Virus record (IMG/VR): IMGVR_UViG_3300031586_000003
Location: 1 to 54,571 of that record
Length of the DNA stretch: 54,571 nt
Strand: one strand, 5' to 3'
Source of the DNA: a virus
Within the stretch, counting starts at the first letter, position 1, and each line of letters opens with the position of its first letter. Of the stretch, positions 28,666-36,986 are shown one piece after another. The notes beneath the pieces are model-generated. The model had not been told where the DNA came from. It worked only from the letters and a program-made list of their open reading frames with translations, and made no database searches. Position numbers and translations under genes: made by a program.

Positions 28666-28965
28666 TTATACGTTTGATGAGACAGTATGCCTTTGAACTG
28701 AGTCTTTCGATGTCTCCAATCTCTTTCCTATCGCTCGAAGAGAGAGTCCTTGATCCCTCATTTTCTGGGCAGTTTCCCAAGTTTCTATTTCGGGCTTATA
28801 TTCGCCCAAAATTCTGTCATAGGCTTCCTGACTGTAATACCAGATACCATTTTCTTTTATTATTGGTGGCTCTCCTGCCAATAAACAGTCGCCACATTTC
28901 ACTTCAACAACATCATCATCAACTTCGTATATTTCACCACAGATTGAGCAGGTTAGTTTCTTCAT
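28666..28965 (-). CDS. Zinc-finger plus HTH protein, 99 aa
   Basis: MKKLTCSICGEIYEVDDDVVEVKCGDCLLAGEPP, then YYSQEAYDRILGEYKPEIE and a C-terminal helix-turn-helix MRDQGLSLRAIGKRLETSKDSVQRH. Start at 28965 after AAGGAGACAAA. Possibly a transcription factor, because the C-terminal HTH pairs with a zinc ribbon. Confidence 0.65.
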   Translation of the reverse strand: MKKLTCSICGEIYEVDDDVVEVKCGDCLLAGEPPIIKENGIWYYSQEAYDRILGEYKPEIETWETAQKMRDQGLSLRAIGKRLETSKDSVQRHTVSSNV

Positions 28966-28981
28966 TTTGTCTCCTTGAATT

Positions 28982-29296
28982 TCAATCAATACTCATTTTC
29001 AGGGCAGCGTAAAGGAAGCGGGTAAAGTTTATCAGGTCTACGATCTTATCCTCTGGATTATGTCCTGAATTAATCTCGCTTTTTAGCCTCAAAGTATTTT
29101 CCCAGACTGAATGAAACCTGGCTTTAACTGGATCTTCTAAACTGTCTCCATAATCCGTTATATGCACTCCACCTTTATTATACGATTGACCACGCTCTTC
29201 CATTTTTTTATCAGCTTTCTCAAGCGCCTCATCACACAACTGCCGAAATTCTTTATCCTTCTTTGCCCTTATCTCCTCTAATATTATACCCATCAT
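28982..29296 (-). CDS. DUF1599-like protein, possible nucleotide hydrolase relative
   Basis: 104 aa. CDEALEKADKKMEERGQSYNKGG, then KARFHSVWENTLRLK, then DKIVDLINFTRFLYAALKM. The R-G-x-S-Y, E and D-L-x-N-F spacing resembles small phage proteins (DUF1599 type) thought to relate to nucleotide pyrophosphatases. Role unproven. Confidence 0.6.
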   Translation of the reverse strand: MMGIILEEIRAKKDKEFRQLCDEALEKADKKMEERGQSYNKGGVHITDYGDSLEDPVKARFHSVWENTLRLKSEINSGHNPEDKIVDLINFTRFLYAALKMSID

Positions 29297-29302
29297 TTTC
29301 TC

Positions 29303-29737
29303 CTATATATTTATCACAAAATCTACCGCCTCATCCAAAGTGTCGAACATGACCTGGACGGTCTTATATATGAAGGGGTGCTTCCTGAGATCCAGCGAGC
29401 CGCCAAATCCTATAATGGTTAGCTGCAGGATATAAGCCATCCCTAGCTCTATGAGAGTTCCGCTGCCTGGGTTGTCCAGGTTAACTAAAAAGATGTTGCA
29501 GTTCTGGAGGTGGAATATATCCTGGGCGAATAATTCCTCTCCTCTAAACCCCCCGAAGGATTTAACCCTCTCTGCAGTGATTATTCCATCCCTTAAAGAT
29601 ACGGGCACGTGGTCGCAAGGGTTATAGCAGTCAATTCCCTCATCGTCGAACCGCACCGCAGCTAAGTTCCTCCAATCTGCTGCCTCCTCCCAAACCAGCC
29701 CTTCGATTTTCCCTGCCAAATATACATTTTTCCACAC
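29303..29737 (-). CDS. Nucleoside 2-deoxyribosyltransferase-like protein
   Basis: 144 aa: KNVYLAGKIEGLVWEEAADWRN, FGGFRGEELFAQDIFHLQNCNIFLVNLDNPGSGTLIELGMAYIL. The buried VYLAG, the D in FAQDIFHL and G-T-x-x-E-L-G are the family's signature positions. A second related gene lies at 16938. Likely acts on nucleosides or nucleotides. Confidence 0.8.
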   Translation of the reverse strand: MWKNVYLAGKIEGLVWEEAADWRNLAAVRFDDEGIDCYNPCDHVPVSLRDGIITAERVKSFGGFRGEELFAQDIFHLQNCNIFLVNLDNPGSGTLIELGMAYILQLTIIGFGGSLDLRKHPFIYKTVQVMFDTLDEAVDFVINI

Positions 29738-29750
29738 TTAAATCTCCTTT

Positions 29751-30824
29751 CTAAAATCCCTCTAATAACTCATTCAAACTCGGATAGACAAAGCAATAAT
29801 GCTTATCTGGTCGGAACATCACGGTCGGGATTCCTATAATGCCCTTGCCATACCAGCGCTTGGCAAACCCATCATCTGTCTGAAATGTCCCCGTCTGAAT
29901 TAGGCATTTTGGCTGTCCATATTCGTAGAAATTCTGGCAGGCGGGTTGATGCCGATGTGCCGATACAATCACATCTGCGTCGGGCGAATACCATTTAAGC
30001 TCACGATTCTGGGGATGATTAGGATTATACATCGAATACCCTTTGAATTGATGAGCCATTTTGATTTTATATTTCTGCTTTCCCACAATCAAATTCAAAG
30101 TCCCTTTGCCGTTGAAATAGTCAATACTTCTGGACAGTAATTCCTTGACAGTGCTTTCCCCATATAGCCGCTCATCTCTTTCGATATCATGATTGCCCCA
30201 GCAGGCAGCAAGCCATTTCTTCTTTTTTACGAATTCACTAAGGATAGACTGTAAAATGGTTTTCTGCTCTTTGGGTGAGATAATCTGGGATAGGACAGGC
30301 TGGAGCGAGCGGAAACTTCTGAAGTTGTCGATTAAATCTCCCACAGTAATCATATATACTCTATCGGTATTTAGGATAGTTTCTAAGTTGCTCTGTAATG
30401 CCTCGTAGTCCACCGCCACAGATCCGGTGTGCCAATCAGCCGAAAATAGGACGGCGACCTTCTTGTCCGTAGGGATTTCGATTGTCGCTTCGTCCTGCGA
30501 GGAGCTTGTCCTTTGGTGAAGCTCTTGCCTTTGTTTAAGATTCTCAAACCATTCGCGCCAGTCAATATCCTCTGCTTTCTTCTTATCCAGAAAAATAGGG
30601 GTTTCGATTGCGGTAATTCCTGGCTGTTTCTCGGTAATTTCCTGGCACTTAGAAATGTTAAGCCCGTTATTCTCGTAAAACCTTATGACCGCCGTCGGTG
30701 TGCGGACGGGCTTATCTTCCCAGAATTTTTGATTGAGTAGGTAAGCTATTTGGAGGGGTTTAATCCTTTGGGTTCGGAGCTTCGCCAGTTCGGCGATCTC
30801 CTTCGAACTCCATTTGTTTCGCAT
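29751..30824 (-). CDS. Metallophosphoesterase with N-terminal HTH
   Basis: 357 aa. N-terminal HTH-like region (WSSKEIAELAKLRTQRIKPLQIAYLLN). Catalytic domain: FSADWHTG (D-x-H), VGDLID (G-D), CWGNHDIERD (G-N-H-D), AHQFKGY and SAHRHQP (final H-x-H). Phage calcineurin-like phosphoesterase, perhaps with nucleic acid as substrate since it carries a DNA-binding-like N-terminus. Confidence 0.85.
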   Translation of the reverse strand: MRNKWSSKEIAELAKLRTQRIKPLQIAYLLNQKFWEDKPVRTPTAVIRFYENNGLNISKCQEITEKQPGITAIETPIFLDKKKAEDIDWREWFENLKQRQELHQRTSSSQDEATIEIPTDKKVAVLFSADWHTGSVAVDYEALQSNLETILNTDRVYMITVGDLIDNFRSFRSLQPVLSQIISPKEQKTILQSILSEFVKKKKWLAACWGNHDIERDERLYGESTVKELLSRSIDYFNGKGTLNLIVGKQKYKIKMAHQFKGYSMYNPNHPQNRELKWYSPDADVIVSAHRHQPACQNFYEYGQPKCLIQTGTFQTDDGFAKRWYGKGIIGIPTVMFRPDKHYCFVYPSLNELLEGF

Positions 30825-31023
30825 TTTTCCCTCTTATATCAGGCTTGAAAACAACCTGTTTTTCATCAAATTCATCTTTAATTTCTTCTTCCAAAGAATA
30901 GGGAATTACTTTGCATACTAAATCTCCTAAAGTAATCGTAATCCAGTCACCTCTTCTCAAAGTCTCTATTGCATAATCTGGGAATTCAATTACCATTGAA
31001 TCATCATCTAAATCATCATTCAT
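30760..31023 (-). CDS. Hypothetical acidic protein, 87 aa
   Basis: MNDDLDDDSMVIEFPDYAIETLRRGDWITITLGDLVCKVIPYSLEEE.... Acidic. Its last 65 bases overlap the phosphoesterase start. No family recognised. Confidence 0.55.
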   Translation of the reverse strand: MNDDLDDDSMVIEFPDYAIETLRRGDWITITLGDLVCKVIPYSLEEEIKDEFDEKQVVFKPDIRGKNAKQMEFEGDRRTGEAPNPKD

Positions 31024-31183
31024 TTTTTTGCATTTTTGCTATTTTTGATAATAATGCTTTTATAATTTGCTCTACTACTTTAGTTCTTCCAAGAATGTTA
31101 TTAAGCTCATCTCTTAGTAAATCGAGTTCAGCTTGACCGCTCTTATTTAGCGTCTTCTGTGTTGAGCCCTTTGACTTTCCCAT
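31016..31183 (-). CDS. Small helical protein, 55 aa
   Basis: MGKSKGSTQKTLNKSGQAELDLLRDELNNILGRTKVVEQIIKALLSKIA.... Coiled-coil-prone. Weak ribosome site (GGAAACGAAG). Overlaps the next gene. Unknown role. Confidence 0.45.
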   Translation of the reverse strand: MGKSKGSTQKTLNKSGQAELDLLRDELNNILGRTKVVEQIIKALLSKIAKMQKNE

Positions 31184-31269
31184 CTTCGTTTCCTTCTCCT
31201 CTTTTTGCGATTGCGATTTCCTCTACCTATTTTGTTACCCAAATTGATTACAATTGTACTTAAAAAGTA

Positions 31270-31482
31270 TTACAATAAAAATAAAATCACATCTAACCAC
31301 AGACAAAACAGATATACATAAAGGAACAATACGAATACTACAGAGAAGAAATAGCGAATTGCGTCAAAATAAACTGGAATATTAGTCCACCAGCGAGGAA
31401 GGGGACGCAGGTCGGTAGCCCCAGTCCCTCTCATTTCTTCAGCCATTTTGAGAAACTCATCCCACCTGTCATAGATGCCCAT
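31270..31482 (-). CDS. Small C-terminally anchored membrane protein, 70 aa
   Basis: MGIYDRWDEFLKMAEEMRGTGATDLRPLPRWWTNIP, then a hydrophobic tail FFSVVFVLFLYVYLFCLWLDVILFLL. Could be part of the lysis set or an envelope protein. Adjacent to the 31483 gene. The gap 31184-31269 has no gene, but has a TACTT/AAGTA hairpin. Confidence 0.55.
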   Translation of the reverse strand: MGIYDRWDEFLKMAEEMRGTGATDLRPLPRWWTNIPVYFDAIRYFFSVVFVLFLYVYLFCLWLDVILFLL

Positions 31483-31869
31483 CTATATCCTCCGATATGG
31501 TGCTGGTATTTGCCAAAGCCGAATGCCTAGCTTTGTTTCCAATATTTTAATCTTCTTATCCTTCTCCTCAATTACCTTCTTAAGCCTCTTACATTCATCC
31601 ATAAGTTCGAGCCATGTCGTCCAATGGTCTGGCTTTGTAGTGTAAACAAGCCTTCTTAAATATCTATTGTCGAGAACCATTGCGCTTAAAGCATATTCGA
31701 GATTAAATATCTCTATCCTTAATTCTTTTATTAAATCCTGCTCCGCTCGATGAAGCCAAGGAGCTTTAATTTGACCTAGTTCATTCACATAATCTGCTAA
31801 CGTAAAAGTAAATGTCAGCACAGCAATAATTGCGAATAGAAAAAATACAATTTTTTTATCTTCTTTGAT
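31483..31869 (-). CDS. Coiled-coil membrane-anchored protein, spanin-like candidate
   Basis: From a GTG at 31821 it reads 112 aa with a coiled-coil middle (CKRLKKVIEEKDKKIKILETKLG). In frame upstream lies KEDKKIVFFLFAIIAVLTFTFTLA, a basic N-terminus plus TM segment, and GAGGAG sits just before an ATC at 31867-31869. A non-AUG (AUC) start would give a signal-anchored protein; otherwise the TM part would be lost. An inner-membrane spanin is one option, unproved. Confidence 0.5.
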   Translation of the reverse strand: MKEDKKIVFFLFAIIAVLTFTFTLADYVNELGQIKAPWLHRAEQDLIKELRIEIFNLEYALSAMVLDNRYLRRLVYTTKPDHWTTWLELMDECKRLKKVIEEKDKKIKILETKLGIRLWQIPAPYRRI

Positions 31870-32028
31870 TTTACTCTCCTCAGGGTTTTTTGTTCAACGC
31901 AAAGTTTTGTTCACTCGCTATTGAACATAAGCGTTTACACTTCTTAATAAGTGTATAGCGTTTAGTCATTTTTCCTGGAATTTTGCCTTATATAGTAAGC
32001 GATTTTACTGAAAACAGTTGTCTAATGG
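31870..32028. other. Intergenic region with hairpins
   Basis: No gene. TTGTTCAA... TTGAACA and ACACTT/AAGTGT (inside CGTTT/AGCG-type flanks) form hairpins at about 31889-31960. TTTTACTGAAAA at 32003-32014 recurs at 44964-44975 upstream of the major tail gene. Confidence 0.4.
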
Positions 32029-32220
32029 TCAAGAATGATCATCTCCTAATACTTTCTCGGCATATCTAATAGCCTCTCTTGTAGTATCATCCACTTTGCC
32101 GCCGTGAAACCATAATTTTGGTTTTACTGCCACTGAGATAGCAGGCCATTTATCTCTCTCGTAAAAACAGTTTAATAAGCGCTCAAGACCGTATCTTACG
32201 TTCTGCAAATTCTTAGACAT
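32029..32220 (-). CDS. Hypothetical protein, 63 aa
   Basis: MSKNLQNVRYGLERLLNCFYERDKWPAISVAVKPKLWFHGGKVDDTTREA.... Start after AAAGGAGATGAAA. Amphipathic helix and a Trp-containing strand. Unknown role. Confidence 0.5.
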   Translation of the reverse strand: MSKNLQNVRYGLERLLNCFYERDKWPAISVAVKPKLWFHGGKVDDTTREAIRYAEKVLGDDHS

Positions 32221-32313
32221 TTTCATCTCCTTTCTTTTCCCCATTGTATTAAAATTTACAATAGTCACGTTTATAGTGAATATCGTGAAAAATAATACAA
32301 TTAATTGTATGCA

Positions 32314-32892
32314 CTAAATAGGCTTCTCGTGTTCGTATAATTCCATTATTTTTGCTACATAGTTGATTATTTGGTTGTAGTCGGGTCTTTTCCCTTTAAC
32401 CTTACAACTAGGAAACTTCAGGAATTTCTTGACAATGTCCCATCTTTGCCAATCATCACCAGCTTTTTTGGCAAGGGAAATAGCTTTATTACAATACTGG
32501 CGACCGCCATTGTAAGCAGCCAGAGAGAACTTAATCCTCTCCATACCATCGGGGATCTCAGGGAAGTGCTGGAATTGGATACGGAAATAATCAGTACCTC
32601 CCCTGATATTCTCATCAGCGTCGAAGGGATAAGTAACCTTCATCTCATCTGCTGTATCAGGCATAAGCTGCATAAGCCCCATTGCGCCCGCCTCACTCAC
32701 TGCGCGGGGATTCATGCTTGACTCCACCAAAGCCATCCACTTGAATAATTCCCACTCGAATATTGTTCCCTGTGCATAATATTGAAATAAACTATCGAAC
32801 CTATCTTGTTCTTGCACTATCCTCACCAAAGCATAGGAAAATATACCAATTAGTATCACTATAATGACACTAATTAGCGCTTTTTTTATCAT
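32314..32892 (-). CDS. Membrane-anchored lytic transglycosylase
   Basis: 192 aa. N-terminal signal anchor (ALISVIIVILIGIFSYALV). SLT-type catalytic domain: MALVESSMNPRAVSEAGAMGLMQLMP (catalytic Glu, G-A-M-G-L-M-Q-L-M-P), and LAAYNGG. It would cut peptidoglycan at infection or lysis. It has no ribosome site right before the ATG; a GCGGGGC-closed RNA ends 6 bases upstream. Confidence 0.88.
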   Translation of the reverse strand: MIKKALISVIIVILIGIFSYALVRIVQEQDRFDSLFQYYAQGTIFEWELFKWMALVESSMNPRAVSEAGAMGLMQLMPDTADEMKVTYPFDADENIRGGTDYFRIQFQHFPEIPDGMERIKFSLAAYNGGRQYCNKAISLAKKAGDDWQRWDIVKKFLKFPSCKVKGKRPDYNQIINYVAKIMELYEHEKPI

Positions 32893-32898
32893 TGCAGT

Positions 32899-32968
32899 AG
32901 CGGGGCAGGGAAAACCGACTACGGGATTAAAAGGAGGAAAGCTCCCACAGTGGAAAAGCCGCCCCGCT
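32899..32968 (-). ncRNA. Structured leader directly before the transglycosylase start
   Basis: AGCGGGGC (32899-32906) pairs with GCCCCGCT (32961-32968), perfect over 8 bp. Inside, CCAC/GTGG and GGGA/TCCC hairpins are possible. The gene's ATG follows within 6 bases and no Shine-Dalgarno is visible, so the structure may control translation. Confidence 0.5.
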
Positions 32969-32973
32969 TAATC

Positions 32974-33189
32974 TTATTTCTTCAGGAGTACAAAAAGCAC
33001 ATCCTGGAATTCATTGAGAACTCGTTTCAGTTCCTCCACAGTAACATCATCATCTTGGAGCACTTCATCCAGTGCCAAGAATGCTTCCTTTAGCTCTTTC
33101 ACCAGAAGTTTGAATTTACTAAAATAACTTCCGGCGAAGATGGCTGCGAAGGCAGTCACCAGAATCGCTACTACATTAAACCATTCCAT
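32974..33189 (-). CDS. Small membrane protein, 71 aa
   Basis: MEWFNVVAILVTAFAAIFAGSYFSKFKLLVKELKE..., one N-terminal TM helix and a charged acidic tail with DEVLQDDDVTVEEL. Upstream of the transglycosylase, so a holin- or lysis-associated role is possible, though real holins usually have a basic C-terminus. Confidence 0.6.
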   Translation of the reverse strand: MEWFNVVAILVTAFAAIFAGSYFSKFKLLVKELKEAFLALDEVLQDDDVTVEELKRVLNEFQDVLFVLLKK

Positions 33190-33205
33190 GTTAGTCTCCT
33201 ATTTT

Positions 33206-33664
33206 TTAATCTCTCCAAGCGTAGGCGAGACCTAGAAACCATTGTCCTCGCTCATTGTAAAGTGTCGGCTCCAGCTTTGAGAAAATGTCCCAAATCCCCC
33301 CTGATTTTGCCCGGAAGCCAGTGTATTGTATACCCCAGACGAAATTAGAAGGTTCTTCATTTTTGAGAGTCATCCCCCCCACTAAATCCACATTCTTACC
33401 TAGAAGCTTCTCTACAAAAGTCACTTCTAACGCAGCTTCGAGTTGCTCAGCGAATACCACTGCCGGCTTTCCGCTCTTCATCAGCCGTGCAACTATCTCA
33501 CTGACAAAGTCCAAACCCGAAGCGGTATAAGAAAGTAGATTTACTGGCTCTTCCCGAACGCTTGTCAGTCTCAGTTCCTTGAACTCTGTTTGAGCGAGCG
33601 CAAGACCGGACAACCCCAGTGCCAATGCTAGAAGCACCAGCACCATAACCATTTTTTTAAACAT
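33206..33664 (-). CDS. Exported protein, 152 aa
   Basis: A clear signal peptide, MFKKMVMVLVLLALALGLSGLALAQ, shown as KKMVMVLVLLALALGL and GLALAQ, with cleavage after ALA. Later FVWGIQYTGF and a C-terminal FLGLAYAWRD with alternating aromatic residues resemble an outer-membrane barrel. This would suit a diderm host. Function unknown. Confidence 0.6.
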   Translation of the reverse strand: MFKKMVMVLVLLALALGLSGLALAQTEFKELRLTSVREEPVNLLSYTASGLDFVSEIVARLMKSGKPAVVFAEQLEAALEVTFVEKLLGKNVDLVGGMTLKNEEPSNFVWGIQYTGFRAKSGGIWDIFSKLEPTLYNERGQWFLGLAYAWRD

Positions 33665-33692
33665 TTTACTCCTCCTTGTTCCTCTTTATATT

Positions 33693-33878
33693 TTAAATTG
33701 GTTCAAGAAACGGAAAATATTCTTGTCTCGCTTCTTCATAAATGACTTTTTTCTCTTCCCTTTTTGTTGCATCTGTATTGCTAAAGAGAATAATTGTATT
33801 TGGAAATTCTGGATTATAAGCAGTTAGTGATAATTTTATTTCTTCTTTCATTAATTTCATCCCATCTCTTTTAGACAT
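33693..33878 (-). CDS. Hypothetical protein, 61 aa
   Basis: MSKRDGMKLMKEEIKLSLTAYNPEFPNTIILFSN..., charged helix and a beta stretch. Ribosome site GGAGGAG. Preceded by the RNA leader at 33903-34021. Confidence 0.5.
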   Translation of the reverse strand: MSKRDGMKLMKEEIKLSLTAYNPEFPNTIILFSNTDATKREEKKVIYEEARQEYFPFLEPI

Positions 33879-33902
33879 TTACTCCTCCTCATTCCTTTTA
33901 AT

Positions 33903-34021
33903 GGGGCTGGCAGGATTCCCCACCCTGCACCGACTTGGTGCGTAGTAGTGGACTACACCAAGAAGAAGCCTCGCTTGCAGCTATTACCCCTCCCTACCTG
34001 GCGCCAGAACGCCACAGCCCC
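33903..34021 (-). ncRNA. GGCAGGAT-type structured leader RNA
   Basis: Outer stem GGGGCT (33903-33908) with AGCCCC (34016-34021), followed by GGC/GCC. Adjacent hairpin GCAGG...CCTGC with AT at the loop start, as in 14952-15084. A long variable arm has CTTGGT/ACCAAG and GTAGT/ACTAC. The 3' motif CCAGAACGCCACAG matches CCTAGAATGCCACAG of the other element. It lies in the 152-bp leader of the next gene. Confidence 0.6.
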
Positions 34022-34030
34022 TTTATATAA

Positions 34031-34765
34031 TTATAAATCGTAGGCAGCCCAAGCAGAATGGAAAATGAACATGGCAAACTCCCATTCCAAATACCCATAA
34101 CCCTGAGCGCCCCAGCCAGTTCCCCAGCTATTCTTAAACTTCAGGAACTTCTCGTCATAGGCTACAGCCAATATAGCGTGATAGCCTAGAATATCCTGAG
34201 AGCTTGAAGGTTTGATAATTCCATTTTTGCCAACATCAAACCAAGTTGGATGGACAGCCACCCCTGCCACGACGGGGCCCGTCTCATGCAAACCCCTTTT
34301 GATCAACTTAATGTTTTTCTCGGGAGTAATCAGGCTGCGGTATTTCTTGATCTTGAATATGAATGCCCTGGAGGCAGCCTGCTCATCGGGCTGACCCTTC
34401 TCTCCTGGCACGTATGGCCAGAGTTCCTCTGGGCAAATCCCGTGCTTTTGCAGGGCCTTCATAGCCCCTCGTATTGTAGTGCCCTCATAGTCTACTCCAG
34501 GGAATTCATCCTCTACTTTAGCAAACTCATAAATCCAGCGCTCAGAAAAGTCGTATTTCTTGCCGTATTCACGCCACTCCTGAAACTCTTTTAATCCCGT
34601 AGTAGCAAAACCAACGCAAGCACCTTCACTCCCCTGGTTTCTTACTTCAGTAACCTGCTCTGTCCAGTCAATCTCTTTTGGCAAATCGTATTCTGGAATT
34701 GGTGCAATCATTGCCAAATCTCTATAATCCGGCGGTTCTGGCCGATAACCTAAATTAAACTTCAT
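34031..34765 (-). CDS. Papain-like cysteine protease (C1A)
   Basis: 244 aa with all catalytic parts: VRNQGSEGACVGFATTG (Q and Cys), GYHAILAVAYD (His) and KFKNSWGTGWGAQGYGYL (Asn, then W-G). No signal peptide. It follows a tail glycosidase-like gene and precedes the lysis set, so may act on host cell-surface proteins or peptidoglycan crosslinks. Papain-type proteases are rare in phages. Confidence 0.88.
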   Translation of the reverse strand: MKFNLGYRPEPPDYRDLAMIAPIPEYDLPKEIDWTEQVTEVRNQGSEGACVGFATTGLKEFQEWREYGKKYDFSERWIYEFAKVEDEFPGVDYEGTTIRGAMKALQKHGICPEELWPYVPGEKGQPDEQAASRAFIFKIKKYRSLITPEKNIKLIKRGLHETGPVVAGVAVHPTWFDVGKNGIIKPSSSQDILGYHAILAVAYDEKFLKFKNSWGTGWGAQGYGYLEWEFAMFIFHSAWAAYDL

Positions 34766-35781
34766 CTTATCTCCTTATTTAATTTTTTAACTTGCTCTTT
34801 CATATCATCCCTCTCGGCAAATCCTGTAGCTTCATTACCCGCACCGTGCAGATAAATCGCATAGCTATTCATACCTCCAGGAATGTTGTTATTCCACCAA
34901 CGATATTGCTCAATTATGTTAGGCACACCTTCAGACTTCTCTTCATAGCCCCTCAGAATTACCATAAAAGGTTTATTTTGAGGCAGAATAGTTTTAATCT
35001 TCCCAAGATGTGCATTCATCGCCGCTTGATTTTGCCATTCCTCTAGATTAGGATAACAACTTGCCATAATAATATCCCAGCTATCGAAATCCACCCATTT
35101 ATTCCAGTCGCCCTGATCGATAGAGGCAAATCGGAGGACATTAGGGGCTTCTTTCTCACATATCTTGGCAAATAACTGTTGGTCATCTTTAGAGATATGC
35201 TCGCAGTCCAGTTCATCCCAACAGGTAACTCCAGCCAAATTTGGGTCATCCTTGATGTGAGGAAGAATTGACTCGGCTTGCCCAGTCGTGATGCGAGGCA
35301 GAAAATACATATTCTTTTCATTGCACTTATCTAGCCACAGCCGAAAGTCAGCTATAGAGAATTTCCTGCTATCGTTGGTATGTATTACATTGAACCCAAG
35401 CTCCCAGAGATCGTGGAGGCAGCGTGATATAGCAGAAGTAGTATGACCAATACGATATACTTTATCGGTATGATGGTTCTCAAACTCTCCCTCTGGCCAA
35501 TCCTCTATGGCTTTTCCTTCCTCGATGGCACTCAAAAACTCCTCCCATTCTGGGACAGAGAGAATCTCTATATCTTCCCAGGCTATTCCTAAGTCAGCCG
35601 ACATCTTATTCCAAACTTCGAGAGTCTTCACCCAGCGCCTTTTACCGTTTTGCATATAGTAAACTTCTGGATGGATCGGACACCTGTAGAAATTGCCATC
35701 TGGATAGCTCAGCTTTATCTCCTCTACGCTCTCCGCTTCAATAACAATGTTGTCACCCTTTACGTTGAATCTTTTCATCAT
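34762..35781 (-). CDS. TIM-barrel-like protein, possible tail glycosidase
   Basis: 339 aa. N-terminal beta domain with YRCPIHPEVYYMQNGKRRWVK, then GFNVIHTNDSRKFSIADFRLWL, CYFLPRITTGQAESIL, VTCWDELDCEHI, LRFASIDQGDWNKW, IIMASCYPNLEEW and PFMVILRGYEEKSEG. Repeated strand-helix units ending in Asp/Glu resemble glycosidase barrels. No catalytic pair can be fixed. ATGA overlap with the protease. Confidence 0.6.
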   Translation of the reverse strand: MMKRFNVKGDNIVIEAESVEEIKLSYPDGNFYRCPIHPEVYYMQNGKRRWVKTLEVWNKMSADLGIAWEDIEILSVPEWEEFLSAIEEGKAIEDWPEGEFENHHTDKVYRIGHTTSAISRCLHDLWELGFNVIHTNDSRKFSIADFRLWLDKCNEKNMYFLPRITTGQAESILPHIKDDPNLAGVTCWDELDCEHISKDDQQLFAKICEKEAPNVLRFASIDQGDWNKWVDFDSWDIIMASCYPNLEEWQNQAAMNAHLGKIKTILPQNKPFMVILRGYEEKSEGVPNIIEQYRWWNNNIPGGMNSYAIYLHGAGNEATGFAERDDMKEQVKKLNKEIR

Positions 35782-35783
35782 TT

Positions 35784-36974
35784 TTATTCCTTATATTCAA
35801 ATTCGACAGTCACTAGAACCGGGATAGCATTCGTAGACTCCCCTCCACCCACCAGCTTCAAATACTGGTCAGTTCCATTGAAACTATGATTTGCCGATGG
35901 CGTGCAAGAGTCTATATCTCCCGCTGCCGATCCATCATACCCAATCGTAATCACGCCGTCCGTCAGGGCCGTATCAATCCGGTAGGCGGTAATTGTGGCA
36001 TCTACATCTGCAATTACCCCCGATAGCACTGACCAAATCTTTGTCACTTGACACTTAGGGAGCATCAAATATAGAGTCTCTGCGGTGCTAATATCGGCAA
36101 TTCTAACTACAATGGTGCCCTTTTGAGTGTGTGCACCGAAGAACGGTCTAACGTCCTTAATCTGCCATTGATAAATTGCCGTATCCCCGGCCTCCAAATA
36201 GACTTCGCAGATTACTATTTTATCAGTAGGATAAGTAGGAGCAGACGGCTCATTGGGCGAAACAACCTCTTCACCCTCGGTGATAGCCAAAGTCCCGCTA
36301 CTATCGATGTGAAGAATGTCTATGGCGCACTTAGTGGCAGCAGGAGCCGTAAAAGAAGGTGAGTTCCCGACATCTTTGTCTACCAAAATATTGCCTACAT
36401 AACCCCTTCCAAAATTCACCTTCACAGTCATGTCCGGTGTATCTTGTGCGGTAGGTCTGAACATTACCAATGGAACATACATAGGCTTCCAGCCCCTGAG
36501 GGTCACTGTGGCCGAGCTTTGAGGAATATCCACTTCCCTAATTTTCAGATAACCCGAAGGAGTAGCTGGTACTAAGGGATTAGCCGCCGCCGTTCCCTTT
36601 GTTATCGCTACAGTTCCCGACCCCGTAATTTCCCCGCCGCTTGTCTGTACCGCCGGATTTACGCAGATAATGTCAATCCTGGGATGCGTATCGTCAGCAG
36701 CATCGTGGGTCACATTGCTTGCAGCCAGAGCGCAGTAAATCCCATCCTCTGTTAGGCACTGGAAGGCATTGAAGCTGACCTTCATGTCATCCGGGTCATT
36801 AGCAGTGAGCCCAGGTGGGGTCAACAGCCCCTCGAAATGCCCCTGCCTGGCTAAATCTTCAATGACATTCTCTATCAAATCAGTGGTATTATCTACAATA
36901 GAAGCATCAGCAGCTACTTTGCCCGTCGCATCCGGGTCTCTATCTGCTATCCGAATACCTAAATTATCTGCCAT
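35784..36974 (-). CDS. Tail fibre or baseplate protein, 396 aa
   Basis: MADNLGIRIADRDPDATGK..., with ASIVDNTTDLIENVIEDLARQGHFEGLLTPPG, HPRIDIICVNPAVQTSGG, VAITKGTAAANPLVPATPSGYLKIREVDIP and a C-terminal TLYLMLPKCQVTKIWSVLSG. It has the arrangement of phage baseplate or upper-fibre proteins, with two similar middle units. A tail-tip role fits its place. Confidence 0.65.
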   Translation of the reverse strand: MADNLGIRIADRDPDATGKVAADASIVDNTTDLIENVIEDLARQGHFEGLLTPPGLTANDPDDMKVSFNAFQCLTEDGIYCALAASNVTHDAADDTHPRIDIICVNPAVQTSGGEITGSGTVAITKGTAAANPLVPATPSGYLKIREVDIPQSSATVTLRGWKPMYVPLVMFRPTAQDTPDMTVKVNFGRGYVGNILVDKDVGNSPSFTAPAATKCAIDILHIDSSGTLAITEGEEVVSPNEPSAPTYPTDKIVICEVYLEAGDTAIYQWQIKDVRPFFGAHTQKGTIVVRIADISTAETLYLMLPKCQVTKIWSVLSGVIADVDATITAYRIDTALTDGVITIGYDGSAAGDIDSCTPSANHSFNGTDQYLKLVGGGESTNAIPVLVTVEFEYKE

Positions 36975-36986
36975 TTTTTATCACCC

